Source: Doris montereyensis
Lineage: Eukaryota > Mollusca > Gastropoda > Nudibranchia > Dorididae
Direction of reading: 5' to 3'
Length of the DNA stretch: 64,000 nt
NCBI GenBank assembly: GCA_037039925.1
Contig: JAXRKP010000028.1
Coordinates: 81,001 to 145,000 of the forward strand
Shown: piece after piece, positions 37,385 through 51,350 of the stretch
Numbering within the stretch: position 1 is the stretch's first letter
Layout of the letters: the number at the start of each line of letters is the position of its first letter
Notes under the pieces: generated by a model
What the model was told of the DNA's origin: nothing
Databases searched by the model: none
What the model saw: only the letters and a program-made list of their open reading frames with translations
Position numbers and translations under genes: made by a program

Positions 37385-37690
37385 CATTTTATACTATTTT
37401 GCAATCCTCCATGTTATTCATTTTTCTATACAATAGACTATCATCAGCGAAAAGTCCTGGTTTGGTACATGATGAGATGTTTTGGTCAATATCGTTGATA
37501 CGTATTAAGAAGAATAAAGGACTTAAGACAGTTCCACGTGGAATACCTGCAAGCACTGGTTTGGGATTTGATTTAACACCTTCAACAATTACTTTTGAGT
37601 GCGCTCCAAAAGAAACGATTTGACCCAATCAAGAAGAGACCATACCCACCATCCAATCTACTTTGTCAAAAGCCTTGAGAAACCTAGGAT
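37385..37690 (-). pseudogene. LINE reverse-transcriptase fragment
   Basis: On the - strand: KAFDKVDW (RT motif A region), an in-frame stop, then AGIPRGTVLSPLFFLIRIND and LFADDSLLYRKM (catalytic FADD box). G.P.GTVL.PL.FL..IND and F/YADD are canonical for non-LTR retrotransposons of the jockey/CR1-like group. Only about 300 bases remain and the frame is interrupted, so it is a dead fragment. It lies just upstream of the p23 first exon. Confidence 0.85.
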
Positions 37691-37779
37691 AGGAGAATGG
37701 CCTCCTGGTGGAACATGATGTAAAGTCGGTTAGCCTGCACTTGTACGGGGTGGGGTAGAGTGAGAATCGGCCTATAAAT

Positions 37780-38716
37780 CAATTTCTATGAATACTATGA
37801 TGATAATGTTGATGATGATAACGCGCATGATGATAATGCAGATGATGATGGTGATTTTGGTGGCGGTATTGGGGTGGTGATGATGATGATGCTAATGATG
37901 ATGTGATGGTGGTGGTGATAGTGCTGATGTTAATAACAGTGATGATGATAGTTATGAAGCGGCGAAAGTGGTGATGCTAATAATGTTGTTGATAATGTTG
38001 ACGATGCTGATGATTGTGATGATGATGGGTGGTAGTGGTGGGTGATGTTGAAAACGTGAAGATGATGATGATGATTGTGATGATGATGGAGCATTGATGA
38101 TGATGATGGGGATGATGATGATGGTGGAGGTGGTGATGATGATGAGGATTGTGGTGGTGGTGATGGTAGTACTGGGAATATTGATCATAGATGTTGTGAG
38201 GGTGATGGTGGTTAGTGATGATGGTGACGGTAGTTGATCGTGGTGGTGATGGTAATTATGATGGTGGTGGTGGTGATGTTAATGATGGTGGCGGGATGAT
38301 GGAGGTGTTAATGATAATGGTGGTGGTGTTGGTGATGATGGTGATTGTGGTGGTGATGGTGGTGGTGGTGATAGTGATAATGATGGTATGGATAGTAGTG
38401 ATAATGGTGATGGTAAATTGTGGTTGTAATAATAATGGTGATGATGATGATGATTAGGTGTTGTTGTGGTTTTGGTAATGGTAATGCTGTGGTTGAGAGG
38501 GATGCGATTGGAGTGGTGGTGGTGCTGATGATGGTGGCGGTGATGAGGATAATGATAATCATTATCATGATGATGGTAGTAGTAGTAGTACTAGTAGTAG
38601 CAGTAGTAGTTGTAGTGGTAGCTGTGGTGGGCATGATAATGATGACGATGATGATGATGGTGATGATGATGATGATGATGATGATAATGGGGATGATCAT
38701 GACGATGACGGTGCGA
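37780..38716. repeat. Degenerate (GAT)/(GGT) trinucleotide tract, about 940 bp
   Basis: Imperfect GATGATGGTGGTGATG repetition throughout. Poly-His and poly-Ile/Val open frames over it are artefacts. Confidence 0.9.
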
Positions 38717-38817
38717 CCGAAAACGTCTGATAAACACGCTATTGGTTCCATTGTCCATAACTAAAATGAACAGTATGTCCGACGGGAAATGCCTAATAAA
38801 CATGCAATCGTTTTTTT

Positions 38818-39105
38818 ATACGGGTACTCGGTGGTCCAGAGGCAAGGTGCCGACCTCTCAACCAAAAGGTCATGGGTTCAAGTCTCGATGGTTGAAAAAT
38901 GTTCTCGAGTTTTTCGAGTATAACACACTCACTCCCATGGTCTAGGTAGGGAGCTCGACACCTAGTCCCATAAGAGACGGACGATAAAAAGGAGATCCCT
39001 TGTGCAGATCACAATACTCTGTGCACGTTAAAGATCCATTGGTTGTTAACAGGGCAGTTGGGGAAAATTAACGATTACATTAGTTGAGGATGGGTAAAAA
39101 TGAAG
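38818..39105 (+). mobile_element. SINE family 1 copy inside the 66-bp array
   Basis: ACTCGGTGGTCCAGAGGCAAG, ATGGGTTCAAGTCTCGA (B-box-like), GAGACGGACGATAAAAAGGAG and CACGTTAAAGATCC align with 24620-24951. Diverged 66-bp units occur on both sides. Confidence 0.75.
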
Positions 39106-39308
39106 TCAAATTCTTGTTTATAACTATCATGAACAATCTGTCCGGTGATAAACGTCTGGTAAACATGCTGTTGGTTTTTTTATTGTCCATCACTAACGTG
39201 AACGGCTTGTTCGTTGAAAGAATCCCCCATCAGAAAGACAACTATTGGCTTTTTTCCCTAATCAACTTGAACGGTTTGTCCGAAGGGAAACATCTGATAA
39301 ACACATAA

Positions 39309-40385
<1,077 letters not shown>

Positions 40386-41460
40386 GTCTGATAGTGATAA
40401 ACACACTATTAGCTTCGTTGTCAATAATTAACGGGAGTGATCTATCAAATGTAGTACGTCCTATAAACACATATTGATGCCTTTGTCCATAACTAACAGG
40501 AATGATGTGTCAGGCGGAGTACGTCTGATAAACACACTATTGATGTCGTTGTCCATAACTAACAGGAATCATGTGTCAGACGGAGTACGTCTGATAAACA
40601 CACTGTTGACGCCTTTGTCCATAACTCAACAGGAACAATCTGTCGGAGTACGTCTGATAAACACACTGTTGACGCCTTTGTCCATAAATTCAACAGGAAC
40701 AATCTGTCAAATGGAGTACGTCTGATAAACACACCGTTGACGCCTTGTCCATAACTAACGGGAACAAACTGTCATCATCAGAGTTGACGCCTTTTGTCCA
40801 CAACTAACAGGACCAATTGTCAAACGTAGTACGTCTGATAAAACAAAACTGTTGACGCCTTTGTCCATAACTAACAGGACCAATTGTCAAACGTAGTACG
40901 TCTGATAAACAAAACTGTTGACGCCTTGTCCATAAACTAACAGGACCAATTGTCAAACGTAGTACGTCTGATAAACATACTGTTGACGCCTTTGTCCATA
41001 ACTAACAGGACCAATTGTCCATAACTGTGACCAATTGTCAAACGTCTGATAAACATACTGTTGACGCCTTTGTCCATAACAACTGGAACAATCGTCAAAC
41101 GGAGTACGTCTGGATAACCATAAGTTGACGCCTTTGTCCATAACTAACAGGATTTATCTGTCAGACGGAGTACGTCTGATAAACACACTGTTGACGCCTT
41201 TGTCCATAACTAACAGGATTTATCTGTCAGACGGAGTACGTCTGATAAACACACTGTTGACGCCTTGTCCATAACTAACAGGAACAATCTGTCAAACGGA
41301 GTACGTCTGATAACCATGCTGTTGACGTCTTTGTCCATAACTAACAGGAACAATCTGTCAAACGGAGTACGTTCGATAAACAAACTGTTGACGCCTTTGT
41401 CCATAACTAACAGGATTTATCTGTCAGATGGAGTACGTCTGATAAACACACTGTTGACAA

Positions 41461-42897
41461 AACTACTACATGCAATAAGTCAACAAGCAAGAAAGTCGAA
41501 ACAGGTGCCAGATGACTGAAAAAAGGAACGGTAGTACTAATACACAAGAAAGGATCAAGTATAGAATGATCAAACTATAGAGGATATCATTACTTAACGC
41601 ATCAGTGAAAGGTATGCCAGTATTCTGAAAATGAGACTATGAAAGAGTAGAGGATCAGATTAAAGAACACCAGAATGGATTTATAACAGAAAGAAGTGGA
41701 GAAGACCATACATTTATAATTAGACAAAAAATAGAAAATTCCTTGAGAGAAACATCGATTTGCAACTGTGTTTTATTGACGTAAAAAAGGCATTTGACGC
41801 TGTGATGAGGGGCGAAACTATGGCATTCCTTTAAAGAACACAATGTAGAGCAAAATTTAATAGAAATAATTAAAAAATTTTTACACTAAACCAACATATG
41901 CAGTGAGAGGATGGAAATGTATCTGAAGAATTTAATGTAGACATAGAAGTAAGACAGGTTGTATACTAAGTCCTCTTTTGTTTATCACATTTATGGATTC
42001 AGTCGCAAAGGCATCTTCAAAAATGAAGAAAATGTAAGTATGCGGAAGCTCAAATTAGTAAGTGTAGCAATGGATTTCATTTGCTGATGATTTAGTTCTG
42101 TTTGGAAAATCAGAAAGGGATCTTCAGTCGAATATCAACATGATGAATAATGAATTTAATAAAATAGGAATGAGAGTAAATGCAAAAACACAAAAACACA
42201 ATGCTAGTAACTAGGAAGTAAAATAGAAAATCTTAATTTGGGCAGGAAGAATTAAGAACAAATTCAAAGCTACAATTACCTAGGAGTAATGATTAACTGA
42301 TCGACTAATGAGGAAAACTAAGACAACAGATCAGCCAGAGAATCCAAAAGGTAATGGACAATATATAACCATATAGGAAAGGCATTTATAGGTAAACAAG
42401 ACTTGTCAACAAAAACCACAATGGCAGTATACAACACAGTTTATTGTCCTACTCTCCCTATGGCAATGGAACTTGGACCTTAGACAGTAAGGAATACAGT
42501 AGAGTATAAGCATCTGAAATGAAATATCTATGAAAAGTAGTAAGGAAAACCAAAGAGAGAAAATCAGAAATATAACAATAAGAGATCAAACCAAAGCGGA
42601 TGGCATAAAACTAAGATAGAAACAAATCAACTGAGATAGTTTGTGCACATAATCAGAATGAATGACATAGAATAGCTAAATCAGTATACAGTGCTTAAAC
42701 TCAAGGTGAAAGACCAAAATGGCAGACCTTAGAGAAATCAGAAAGAATATATAAAAGAGGAATTAAAGCAAAGAAATTTTACTTTCACGGAAGGAAACAG
42801 AAAATGTCAGGACAGGGCAGCCTGGAAAAAGGTCATTTCTGGGTATTTAAAACCATACACCAGAAGGTAGAATGGGAGCTGATAAATAAATAAAGAA
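41461..42897 (+). pseudogene. Degraded LINE (non-LTR retrotransposon), RT domain and 3' end
   Basis: Conceptual fragments in several frames, in the right order: HKKGSSIE/SNYRG (RT motif 1 region), EHQNGFITERSGEDHTFIIRQ, CFIDVKKAFDAV (motif A), FADDLVLFGKSERDL (catalytic box at 42080-42091), NEFNKIGMRVNAKT and, near the end, GERPKWQT and GIKAKKFYFHGRKQKMSGQ. The 3' end is A-rich (GATAAATAAATAAAGAAA). Many stops and frameshifts mean it is inactive. 66-bp units lie on both sides, so it inserted into the array. The clade was not assigned. Confidence 0.85.
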
Positions 42898-45800
42898 ATG
42901 TTTCTTTGTCTATTATTAACGTGAAAATCTGTCAGACGGAGTACGTCTGATAAACACACTATTTGTTTCTTTGACTATCACTAACAGAGACAATCTGGCT
43001 GACAGAGTACGTCGGATAAGCACGCTATTGGTTTCTTTGTCCATCACTAACAGTGGATAATCTGTCAGACGCATTACGTCTGACAAACTCAGTATTGGCT
43101 TCTTTGCCCATAATTAACAGGAACAATCCGTCAGGACGGAGTACATCTGATAAACATATTAATGGTTTGTTTGTCCATAATTAACAGGAACGATCTCTCA
43201 GACGAAGTATGTCTGATAAACACACTATAGGTGTTTTTGTCCATTACTGACAGGAATGATCTGTCTGACGGAGTACATCTGATAAACACACTATTGATTT
43301 CTTTGTCCAAAATTAACACGAAGGATCTGTCAAACGTAATACGTCTGATAAACATGCTATTAGTTTCTTCGTCCATCTCTAACAGGAACGATCTGTCAGA
43401 TGGAGTACGTCTGATAAACAAGCTATTAGTTTCTTTGTTCAGAATTAACAGGAACGGACTGTTAGACAGCACACGTCTGATAAACATGCTATTAGTTTCT
43501 TTGTCCATAATTATCAGGAACGAACTGTCAGACAGAGGACATCTGATAAACACATTATTGGTTTCTTTGTCCATAATTAACACGAATGATCTGTCAGACG
43601 GAGTACGTCTGATAAACACACTATTGGTTTCTTTGCCTCTCACTTAAAGGAAGGATCTGTCAGACGGAGTACGTCTGATAAACACGTTATTGGTTTCTTT
43701 CTCCCACAGTCAACAGGAACGATTTGTCAGACGGAGTACATCTGATAAACAGGCCATTAGCTTCTTTGTCGATCACTAACAGGAACGTTTGCCAGACGGA
43801 GTATGTCTGATAAACATACTATTGGTGTCTTTGCCCATCACTATCAGTAACGATCTGTCAGACGGAGTATGTCTGATAAACATACTATTGGTGTCTTTGT
43901 CTATCACTAACAGGAACGATCTGTCAGACGGAGTACGTCTGAAAAATACGCTATTAGTTTCTTTGTCCATCTCTAACAGGAACGATCTGTCAGACGTAGT
44001 GCGTCTGATAAGAACGCTATTGGTTTATTTGTCCATAATTAACACGAGCGATCTGTCAGACGGAGGACGTCTGATAAACATGCTATTGGTTTCTTTGTCC
44101 ATCATTAACACGAGCGATCTGTTAGACGGATGACGTCTGATAAACATGCTATTGGTTTCTTTCTCCATAATTAACACGAGCGATCTGTTAGACGGAGGAC
44201 GTCTGATAAACATGCTATTGGTTTCTTTGTCCATAATTAACACGAGCGATCTGTCAGACGGAGGACGTCTGATAAACATGCTATTGGTTTCTTTGTCCAT
44301 CACAAAAAGGAACAATCTGTCAGACGGAGTAGTCTGATAAACACACTATATTGATGCCCTTGTGCATAACTAATAGAACCAACTGTCAGATAGACTACCG
44401 TCTGATAAACCTACTACTGGTTTCTTTGTCCATAATTAACAGGAATGATATGTCAAACGAAGATAAACACGTTATTGTTTTCTTTATCGATAATTGATAC
44501 GAACGATCTTTCAGACGGGTACATTTGATAAATACATGATTGGTTTCTTTGTCCACATTTAACAGGAACGATCTGTCAGACGGGGCATGTTTGAGAAATA
44601 CACTGTTGATTTTTGTGTTCATACTTAACAGGAACGATCTGTCAGACGGAGCATGTTTGATAAATACACTATTGGCTTTTGTCTATCACTAGCAGGAATA
44701 ATCTGTCAGACAGAGTCGGACCGACACATTTCTTGATCGACACACTATTGGTTTCGTTTTTGTCCATAATTAAGAGGAACCATCTGTCAGATGGAGTACG
44801 TCTGATAAACACGCTTATCGTTTTTTTTGTCCATCACTGACAGGAAAAATGAAGGTTTATCAGACGAGTGACAGATTCTGATAAACACGCTATTGGTTTC
44901 TTTGTCCATAATTAATAGGAACGATCTGTTAGATGTAGTACGTCTAGCTTGGACAACGACTTCAATATGGACAACGACGTGTTTTCAATGAACAACGAGT
45001 GTGTTTATCAGAGGTATCCACCGACAGATCGTTCCCTTGTGTTTATCAGACGTACTCCGTCTGACAGATCATTTCGTTAGTTATGAACAACGACATCACT
45101 AGTGTGTTTATCAGACGTACTCCGTCTGACAGATCATTTCTGTTAGTTATGAACAACGACATCACTAGTGTGTTTATCAGACGTACTCCGTCTGACAGAT
45201 CATTTCTTGTAGCTATGGACAACGACATCACTAGTGTGTTTATCAGACGTACTTCGTCTGACAGATCATTTCCTTGTAGCTATGGACAACGACGTCAATA
45301 GTGTGTTTATCAGACGTACTCCGTCTGACAGATCATTTCTGTTAGTTATGAACAACGTTAGTGTGTTTATCAGACGTACTTCGTCTGACAGATCATTTCT
45401 TGTAGCTATGAACAACGACATCACTAGTGTGTTTATCAGACGTACTTCGTCTGACAGATCATTTCTTGTAGCTATGAACAACGACATCACTAGTGTTTAT
45501 CAGACGTACTTTGTCTGACAGATCATTTCTTTTTAGTTATGGACAACGACATCACTAGTGTGTTTATCAGACGTACCTTGTCTGACAGATCATTTCTTTT
45601 AGTTATGGACAACGACATCACTAGTGTGTTTATCAGACGTACTTCGTCTGACAGATCATTTCTGATACTTATGGACAACGACATCACTAGTGTGTTTATC
45701 AGACGTACTCCGTCTGACAAACCATTTCTGTTACTTATGGACAACGACATCAATAGTGTGTTTATCAGACGTACCCGTCTGACAAACCATTTCTGTTACT

Positions 45801-45925
45801 TATAGACAACGACATCAATAGTGTGTTTATCGTGACGTACTCTTGCATGACAAATCGTTCCCGTTTGTTATGGACAACGACATCAATAGTATGTTTATCA
45901 GAAGTACTCCGTCTGACAGTTTGGG

Positions 45926-46985
45926 GTGAATAGTCATTATCATGATCACAACAATCATTGGAAACTCGTCCAACTAATATTCATTCCTTTCAACAAACTT
46001 TGTAGTGTCAGCGTTGTTTGGTCCTTAAGCCACCTGGGAAATCTTTTGCGTTTCGGCGCAAGTGGTAGTATTGTGAGTTTGTAATCATGACGGTTCAACG
46101 CTCCAGCCTTGTTGTTTTCCCCACGACTTTGTACTCTATAGAAATGCAACACTCCGCTATCCTCACTTGACAGGTAAATCAGTTCCTTCTTGTAACCAAA
46201 GACGGATCTTGTCAGAGCGTTTGTTTGAAGCGCCCAACAGGCAACTGTAATGTACACTTCCAATTGAGTTCAGAACTTTGAATGATGGTCCTGCTGGGAG
46301 ATAAATGATGCTGTTGGTGAATCTGAATGTATGCTGGGATACGGACTATAAATCATCCATCTTTATTTTTAAGTCGAATAGGGTAACGTCGAATAGGGAA
46401 AGTCGAATATGGTGTATAATGTCGCTGCTGGAATACTTTACACTCATTAAAAAAGATATAGCAACGCCAATATAAATTGTCAAAATTATTTGCATGCAAA
46501 TCATTTATTTGGAAAACAACTTCCAGTATGCAGATAGTAATCTAACGGGTTTTTTAAATTTTACAACGAGTAGTAGGGGGCGACGAAGAAACAAAATTGT
46601 GTTAGTAAAACAAAACCAGTCCCAGACCATTTCAGCTGAATTCCATGACTGAGGCTTTGTAGCCTATTAGTTGTTTTCTGTAAAAGAAGGCCCTCGCTGA
46701 AAGTCAAAATGCCCTTGTGGATTGCAGCTTTATACTTTGATATACATATACAATGTACCAATCTAAAGCTTGAGAAGGATATTGAGATAGGCGAACTAAC
46801 AATATGTATAATATTGTATGAGCTAAGGGATTGAATTTCTAATCAAATGTCAGCCCTCCACATTCAAGCACAGCAGACACACCAATCCCGCTGCCCGTTC
46901 GTGAATACTACGAGATATATACGGACATAAATAGATAATATTCCCACAGTATAAATTTTGGGGTAAAGAAAGTGGTGCTTTGGCA
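45926..46985. other. Spacer between two minisatellites
   Basis: Holds a 102-codon open frame (45955-46263, - strand) described separately. Positions 46265-46345 resemble 56040-56150. A small TCGAATAGGG repetition lies at 46373-46410. Nothing else recognised. Confidence 0.35.
45955..46263 (-). pseudogene. Unrecognised 102-codon ORF, possible exon relic
   Basis: Contains TRSVFGYKKELIYLSSEDSG and VLHFYRVQSRG, a pattern like one blade of a dipeptidyl-peptidase IV-type beta-propeller (..LIY..S.ED....LYRV). An acceptor-like ACATTACAG precedes it at about 46246. The following residues fit the family poorly and other frames carry stops. If real, it is a single decayed exon. The family link is weak. 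Confidence 0.2.
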
Positions 46986-46989
46986 TAGC

Positions 46990-48005
46990 TACAAAGGGAC
47001 TGATTTGTCATAGCTACAGTTTTGGACTGGATTTGTCATAGGTAGAGATTTGTCAGGCGTGTCATAGTTACAGCTTTGGACTGGCTTGGACTGCCATAGG
47101 TACAGATTTGGACTGATTTGTTATATGTACAGTTTTGGACTGGCTTGTCATATGTACAGCTTTGGACTGACTTGTCATAGGTACAGCTTTGGACTGGCTT
47201 GTCATAGGTACAGCTTTGGACTGGCTTGTCATAGGTACAGTTTTGGACTGGCTTGTAATAGGTACATCTTTGGACTGGCTTGTCATAGATACAACTTTGG
47301 ACTGGCTTGTCATAGGTACAGCTTTGGACGGGCTTGTCATAGGTACAGCTTTGGACTGACTTGTCATAGCCACAGTGTTGGACTGGCGTGCCATAGCTAC
47401 AACGTTGGGCTGGCTTGTCATAGTTACAGATTTGGACTGATTTGCCATAGGTACAGATTTGGACTGGATTTGTCATAGGTACAGCTTTGGACTGGCTTGT
47501 CATAGGTACAGATTTGGACTAGCGCGCTTGCCATAGGTACAGATTTGGACTGGTTTGCCATAGGACAGAATGGACTGATTTTGTCATAGGTACAGAATTG
47601 GACTAGCGCGTCATAGCTACAGCTTTGGACTGGCTTGCCATAGGTATCGGACTGATTTGTCATAGGTACAGAATTGGACTGATTTGTCATAGCTACAGCT
47701 TTGGACTGGCTTGTCATAGGTACAGAATTGGACTGATTTGTCACAGCTACGGCTTTGGACTGGCTTGTCATAGGTACAGCTTTGGACTGATTTGTCATAG
47801 CTACAGCTTTGGATTGGCTTGTCATAAGTACAGATTTGGACTGGTGTGTCATAGCTACAGCTTTGAACTGTTTTGCCATAGGTACAGATTTGGACTGATT
47901 TGTCATAGCTACAGCTTTGGACTGATTTGTCATAGCTACCTATTTGAACTGGCTTGCCATAGTACAGCTTTGGACTGATTTTCCATAACTACATCTTTGG
48001 GTTGG
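46990..48005. repeat. 27-bp minisatellite array
   Basis: About 37 copies of a 27-bp unit with TTTGGACTGGCTTGTCATAG and GTACAGC. Variation is mostly CTT/ATT and TAGGTA/TAGCTA. The nine-residue period (MTSQSKAVP on the - strand) is a length artefact. Confidence 0.95.
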
Positions 48006-48095
48006 CTTGCCATATAATTTGTGATCTAGCTGGTAATGGGGCAATTGAAAAGATAATAAATAGCAGAATCAGAAATAAATGAAAGCAACACACAA

Positions 48096-48121
48096 TCACA
48101 CCCACACACACGCACGCGCGT

Positions 48122-48160
<39 letters not shown>

Positions 48161-48180
48161 CACTTACACACACACACATA
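48096..48180. repeat. (CA)n microsatellite
   Basis: CACACA run with CGCGCGTG interruption. Confidence 0.9.
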
Positions 48181-48189
48181 TGCACATTC

Positions 48190-48732
48190 ACTTGTGTTCT
48201 TAGATATTTGTTTTAAGTGAAAATGTAGGTTATCAACATTCATCTGACATGGAAGACCTACATTATGTCCCCTCAAAATAATTGGAATTTAGGTGACATC
48301 AAATGTGTTTAAATAACATCCTGATTTTTTGCGGGGACTGATGAAATAGTATTCATTTGAAAGCAGAGAGCCAATGTTAACTGATAAATATTTAACGTTT
48401 ATGACAAAAAAAAAGACAAATTATTCAAAACAAGAGTTAATAGAGGAACTCCTGTTCACTGTTTTCAAAGAAAAGGGTTGACAAAGGTGGAGTTGTTTTG
48501 GAAGAGAGTTTGTTTTTCTTGTTTTTGGCGTTGTTTTGTTTTTTTGTGTTTGGTGCTTCTTGTAAGCTGGTATGTTGGCAATGGGTTTTACGTTCATTTA
48601 ATTTTTGATTGTGCGTAGGCTGTCGGGTTTGGGTTTTGTTGTTATTGTTGTTAATTTAATGACTTATTTGAGGACATTGTAGTGCAAAAATCCTTAATCA
48701 CAATGGCAACCTACATTGAACTCTATTTTTCT
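48190..48732. other. Downstream flank or 3' UTR of the following - strand gene
   Basis: T/G-rich sequence with no ORF. It probably includes the 3' UTR of the gene whose stop is at 48733. No clear poly(A) hexamer was chosen. Confidence 0.3.
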
Positions 48733-50539
48733 TTAAATGATATGGGTCAGGTCGGCAAGAGTATGGACGAGCTTGATTCGGCTCATAGCGGAAGACCAGG
48801 TGACTTTGTGGACATCAGGCGACATATCATTGTCATCACTGTTCATAATTGATTCCTTCCGTTTATCAAAGGAACCCATTTCGCTGGAGAAAGACATTTT
48901 TTTGCCTGCACCCTTGTTTCGAAGTGAGTTAACGTATTGCGTGGCTTCTAGCATACTGGATCGTCTAAGCTGTCGTTGGTGTCTTCTTTGTAGGGCCACA
49001 CCGCGATCCACGTAATCCTTGCCAGTCAATTGTGCAGCCCCAGAAACACCTTTGCAGGATAAGTTTGAGATTTCGGCTTTGAAGGTTTGGGAAGCAGCAA
49101 TAGAATCGTTTTTTTCTGTATTGTTTTCATCCAAACTACCATCGCGTATGTCTCCATGGGAAAACCCTGCTGAAAGTGTATGCGTGTGCTCAGACTCGAT
49201 CCCAGAGTCCGTAATGGAAAGACTGGCAACACGTTCCTCATTGGATCTCTGTGCTGTAATTGGAGAAAGACCTAAACTATCTTTACTGGAATCGGTTTTG
49301 TTGTTACCATAACCATACTTCATAGTATAAAACACGGAGGAATAGGTTGTGAGACTTAAGTTTGTTTCACCGGTAGGCTTCGGTGGGATTTTTTAATCCC
49401 AGCTCTTGCTGCAGGATGTCTTTGGAATTTTCTGCCGTAATGATATCCTCCGAGATACCGTGGCGAGAAGCAAGCTGGTCGACGAGGGAGAACAACTGTT
49501 TAGTTTTAAGGCCGTGGTGAAGCTTAGCAATGTCCCCAAAAGAGACCCCTTTGCTTACGTTACTCTTTTTAGACTTAGATGCTTTGATATCTTCGGTGAT
49601 CTTCGGGTGTGGGTTAGCATCCGTCGACATGGGATCGAGCATCCTGTCTTTATGAGGAAATGGAAAAACAGGGGGCAACGATATCTCACGTAGAGCATCT
49701 TCACTGTTAGCCAGGCTCTGAAGGCTCATTCCACCAGTTGCAGGTGTTGTTGGAATCAGCTCTTGCTTTATCAGGAAGGGCCATATTACCTGATATAATA
49801 GCAGATTCTTGTTCGTTCTGAAGGGACAATGTTTGATTGTTCGATTCATATTCTGAACCAAGCCCTTCTCTGTCTGGCCTGTCAATTGCCTTGAAATACG
49901 CGCTACCTGTACGGATGAGTCCATACTGTCCTTCAAAGAGACGCTTTTTCATTTGAGGATCCACGTTGTTCTCATCCGTCAAACCTTTCAAGTCTCGCTC
50001 TTCATCTGAGCTGTCAGACAACAATGAATAAGTGTCATCTCCTTCTTCGCCATGGAAAGCGTCCTGCACAACTCTTTCCGATGACTGGATTTTGCCAGAT
50101 CCGATCACAAACCGTCTCTCTCTTTCCCAACACCTCTCTTCTTTTTGCTCCCTGCGCCATCCTTATCGTTTTTGTTAATTTTTTCCTCGGTTTAACGTTC
50201 GGTGCCTTCAAAAGGCTTCTACCTGAGATTGAAGAGCTCTAGGGTGAGTTAAACTGGATTCATTGGCGATTGGCCCCCTCTGTCTTGCTGGTAAAAGTAT
50301 TGTGGACTCACTGGGGCTATCGTTGCTTGCCTTTGAGATACTTTCTCCTCTCTGTGAAATCTCTCTTGGAGACGCAGGTCCGCGTCATCATCAGGATGTG
50401 TGTTTGCAATCCATCCAAATTTGTACGGTTTCCGGTTTAAAGCGTTGTTTCCATCTAATTTTCGTCTGTAGCCTCGCATGCATCGACGAAGTTTTTCTGT
50501 TCCCTCCTGATATTGTTGACAGTTGAATTCATATCGCGT
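48733..50539 (-). CDS. Unrecognised protein, last exon, reading frame repeatedly shifted
   Basis: Begins after a good acceptor (TTATATTACAG) and ends with TAA at 48733. Coding-looking segments in order: 50252-50539 (TRYEFNCQQ, RRCMRGYRRKLDGNNALNRK, KPYKFGWIANTHPDDD, stop at 50249), about 50220-50262 (NESSLTHPRALQSQVEAF), 50112-50219 (KNDKDGAGSKKKRGVGKERD, with a TAA at about 50196), 49780-50108 (Ser/Asp/Glu-rich, SLLSDSSDEERD), 49367-49780 (ends KTKQLFSLVDQLASRHG and LQQELGLKNPTEA) and 48733-49365 (ends KVTWSSAMSRIKLVHTLAD). Each change is a one-base shift. Composition suggests a long hydrophilic cytoplasmic tail. No membrane segment or catalytic motif is visible. I do not recognise the family. 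It is either a real gene with sequence errors or a decaying one. Confidence 0.5.
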
Positions 50540-50692
50540 CTGTAATATAAAATGAGAAGAAAATGTAGTGATAGATTTAAAATCTATGACTTGTGAATTT
50601 GAATACACTATAATAGTATGTCTGTTATAACATGGAAATAGAAAGCTAGCAACGATCTTAGAAGAAAAAAAACCTAGCAAATATAATTACCT

Positions 50693-50695
<3 letters not shown>

Positions 50696-50787
<92 letters not shown>

Positions 50788-50807
50788 CTCTCTCTCTCAT
50801 CTCTCTT

Positions 50808-50849
<42 letters not shown>

Positions 50850-50856
50850 ACACACA

Positions 50857-50914
<58 letters not shown>

Positions 50915-50925
50915 CTTCTGCTCTT

Positions 50926-50981
<56 letters not shown>

Positions 50982-51015
50982 ACTCTCTCTCACACCACAC
51001 TCTCGCACTCACTCA

Positions 51016-51098
<83 letters not shown>

Positions 51099-51114
51099 AT
51101 TCTCGCTCTCGCTT

Positions 51115-51148
<34 letters not shown>

Positions 51149-51161
51149 TCTCTCTCGCTCA

Positions 51162-51220
<59 letters not shown>

Positions 51221-51260
51221 CTCTCTCCCCCTCTCCCTCTCTTTCTCTCTCCCTCTCTCA
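50696..51260. repeat. (CT)n with (CA)n blocks, about 560 bp
   Basis: CT repeats alternating with short CACACA blocks, 155 bases upstream (on the - strand) of the acceptor at 50540. It therefore lies in the intron preceding the unrecognised exon. Confidence 0.95.
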
Positions 51261-51270
51261 TATCCCCCCT

Positions 51271-51280
<10 letters not shown>

Positions 51281-51347
<67 letters not shown>

Positions 51348-51350
51348 TAT
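51281..51350. repeat. (AT)n microsatellite
   Basis: About 70 bp of pure AT directly after the CT/CA block. Confidence 0.95.

Noticed and set aside
37952..38803. His-, Ile- and Val-rich open frames
   Set aside because: Translations of the degenerate GAT/GGT tract.
40386..45925. CRISPR-like appearance: regular repeats with palindromes
   Set aside because: The whole 66-bp period is repeated with no unique spacers, the array flips orientation, and the surroundings are eukaryotic with spliced genes.
50110..50250. An intron that would explain the frame changes in the 48.7-50.5 kb gene
   Set aside because: A usable GT exists (CAG-GTAGAA at about 50230) but no acceptor with a pyrimidine tract precedes the next coding segment, and the stretch itself reads as Lys/Glu-rich protein.
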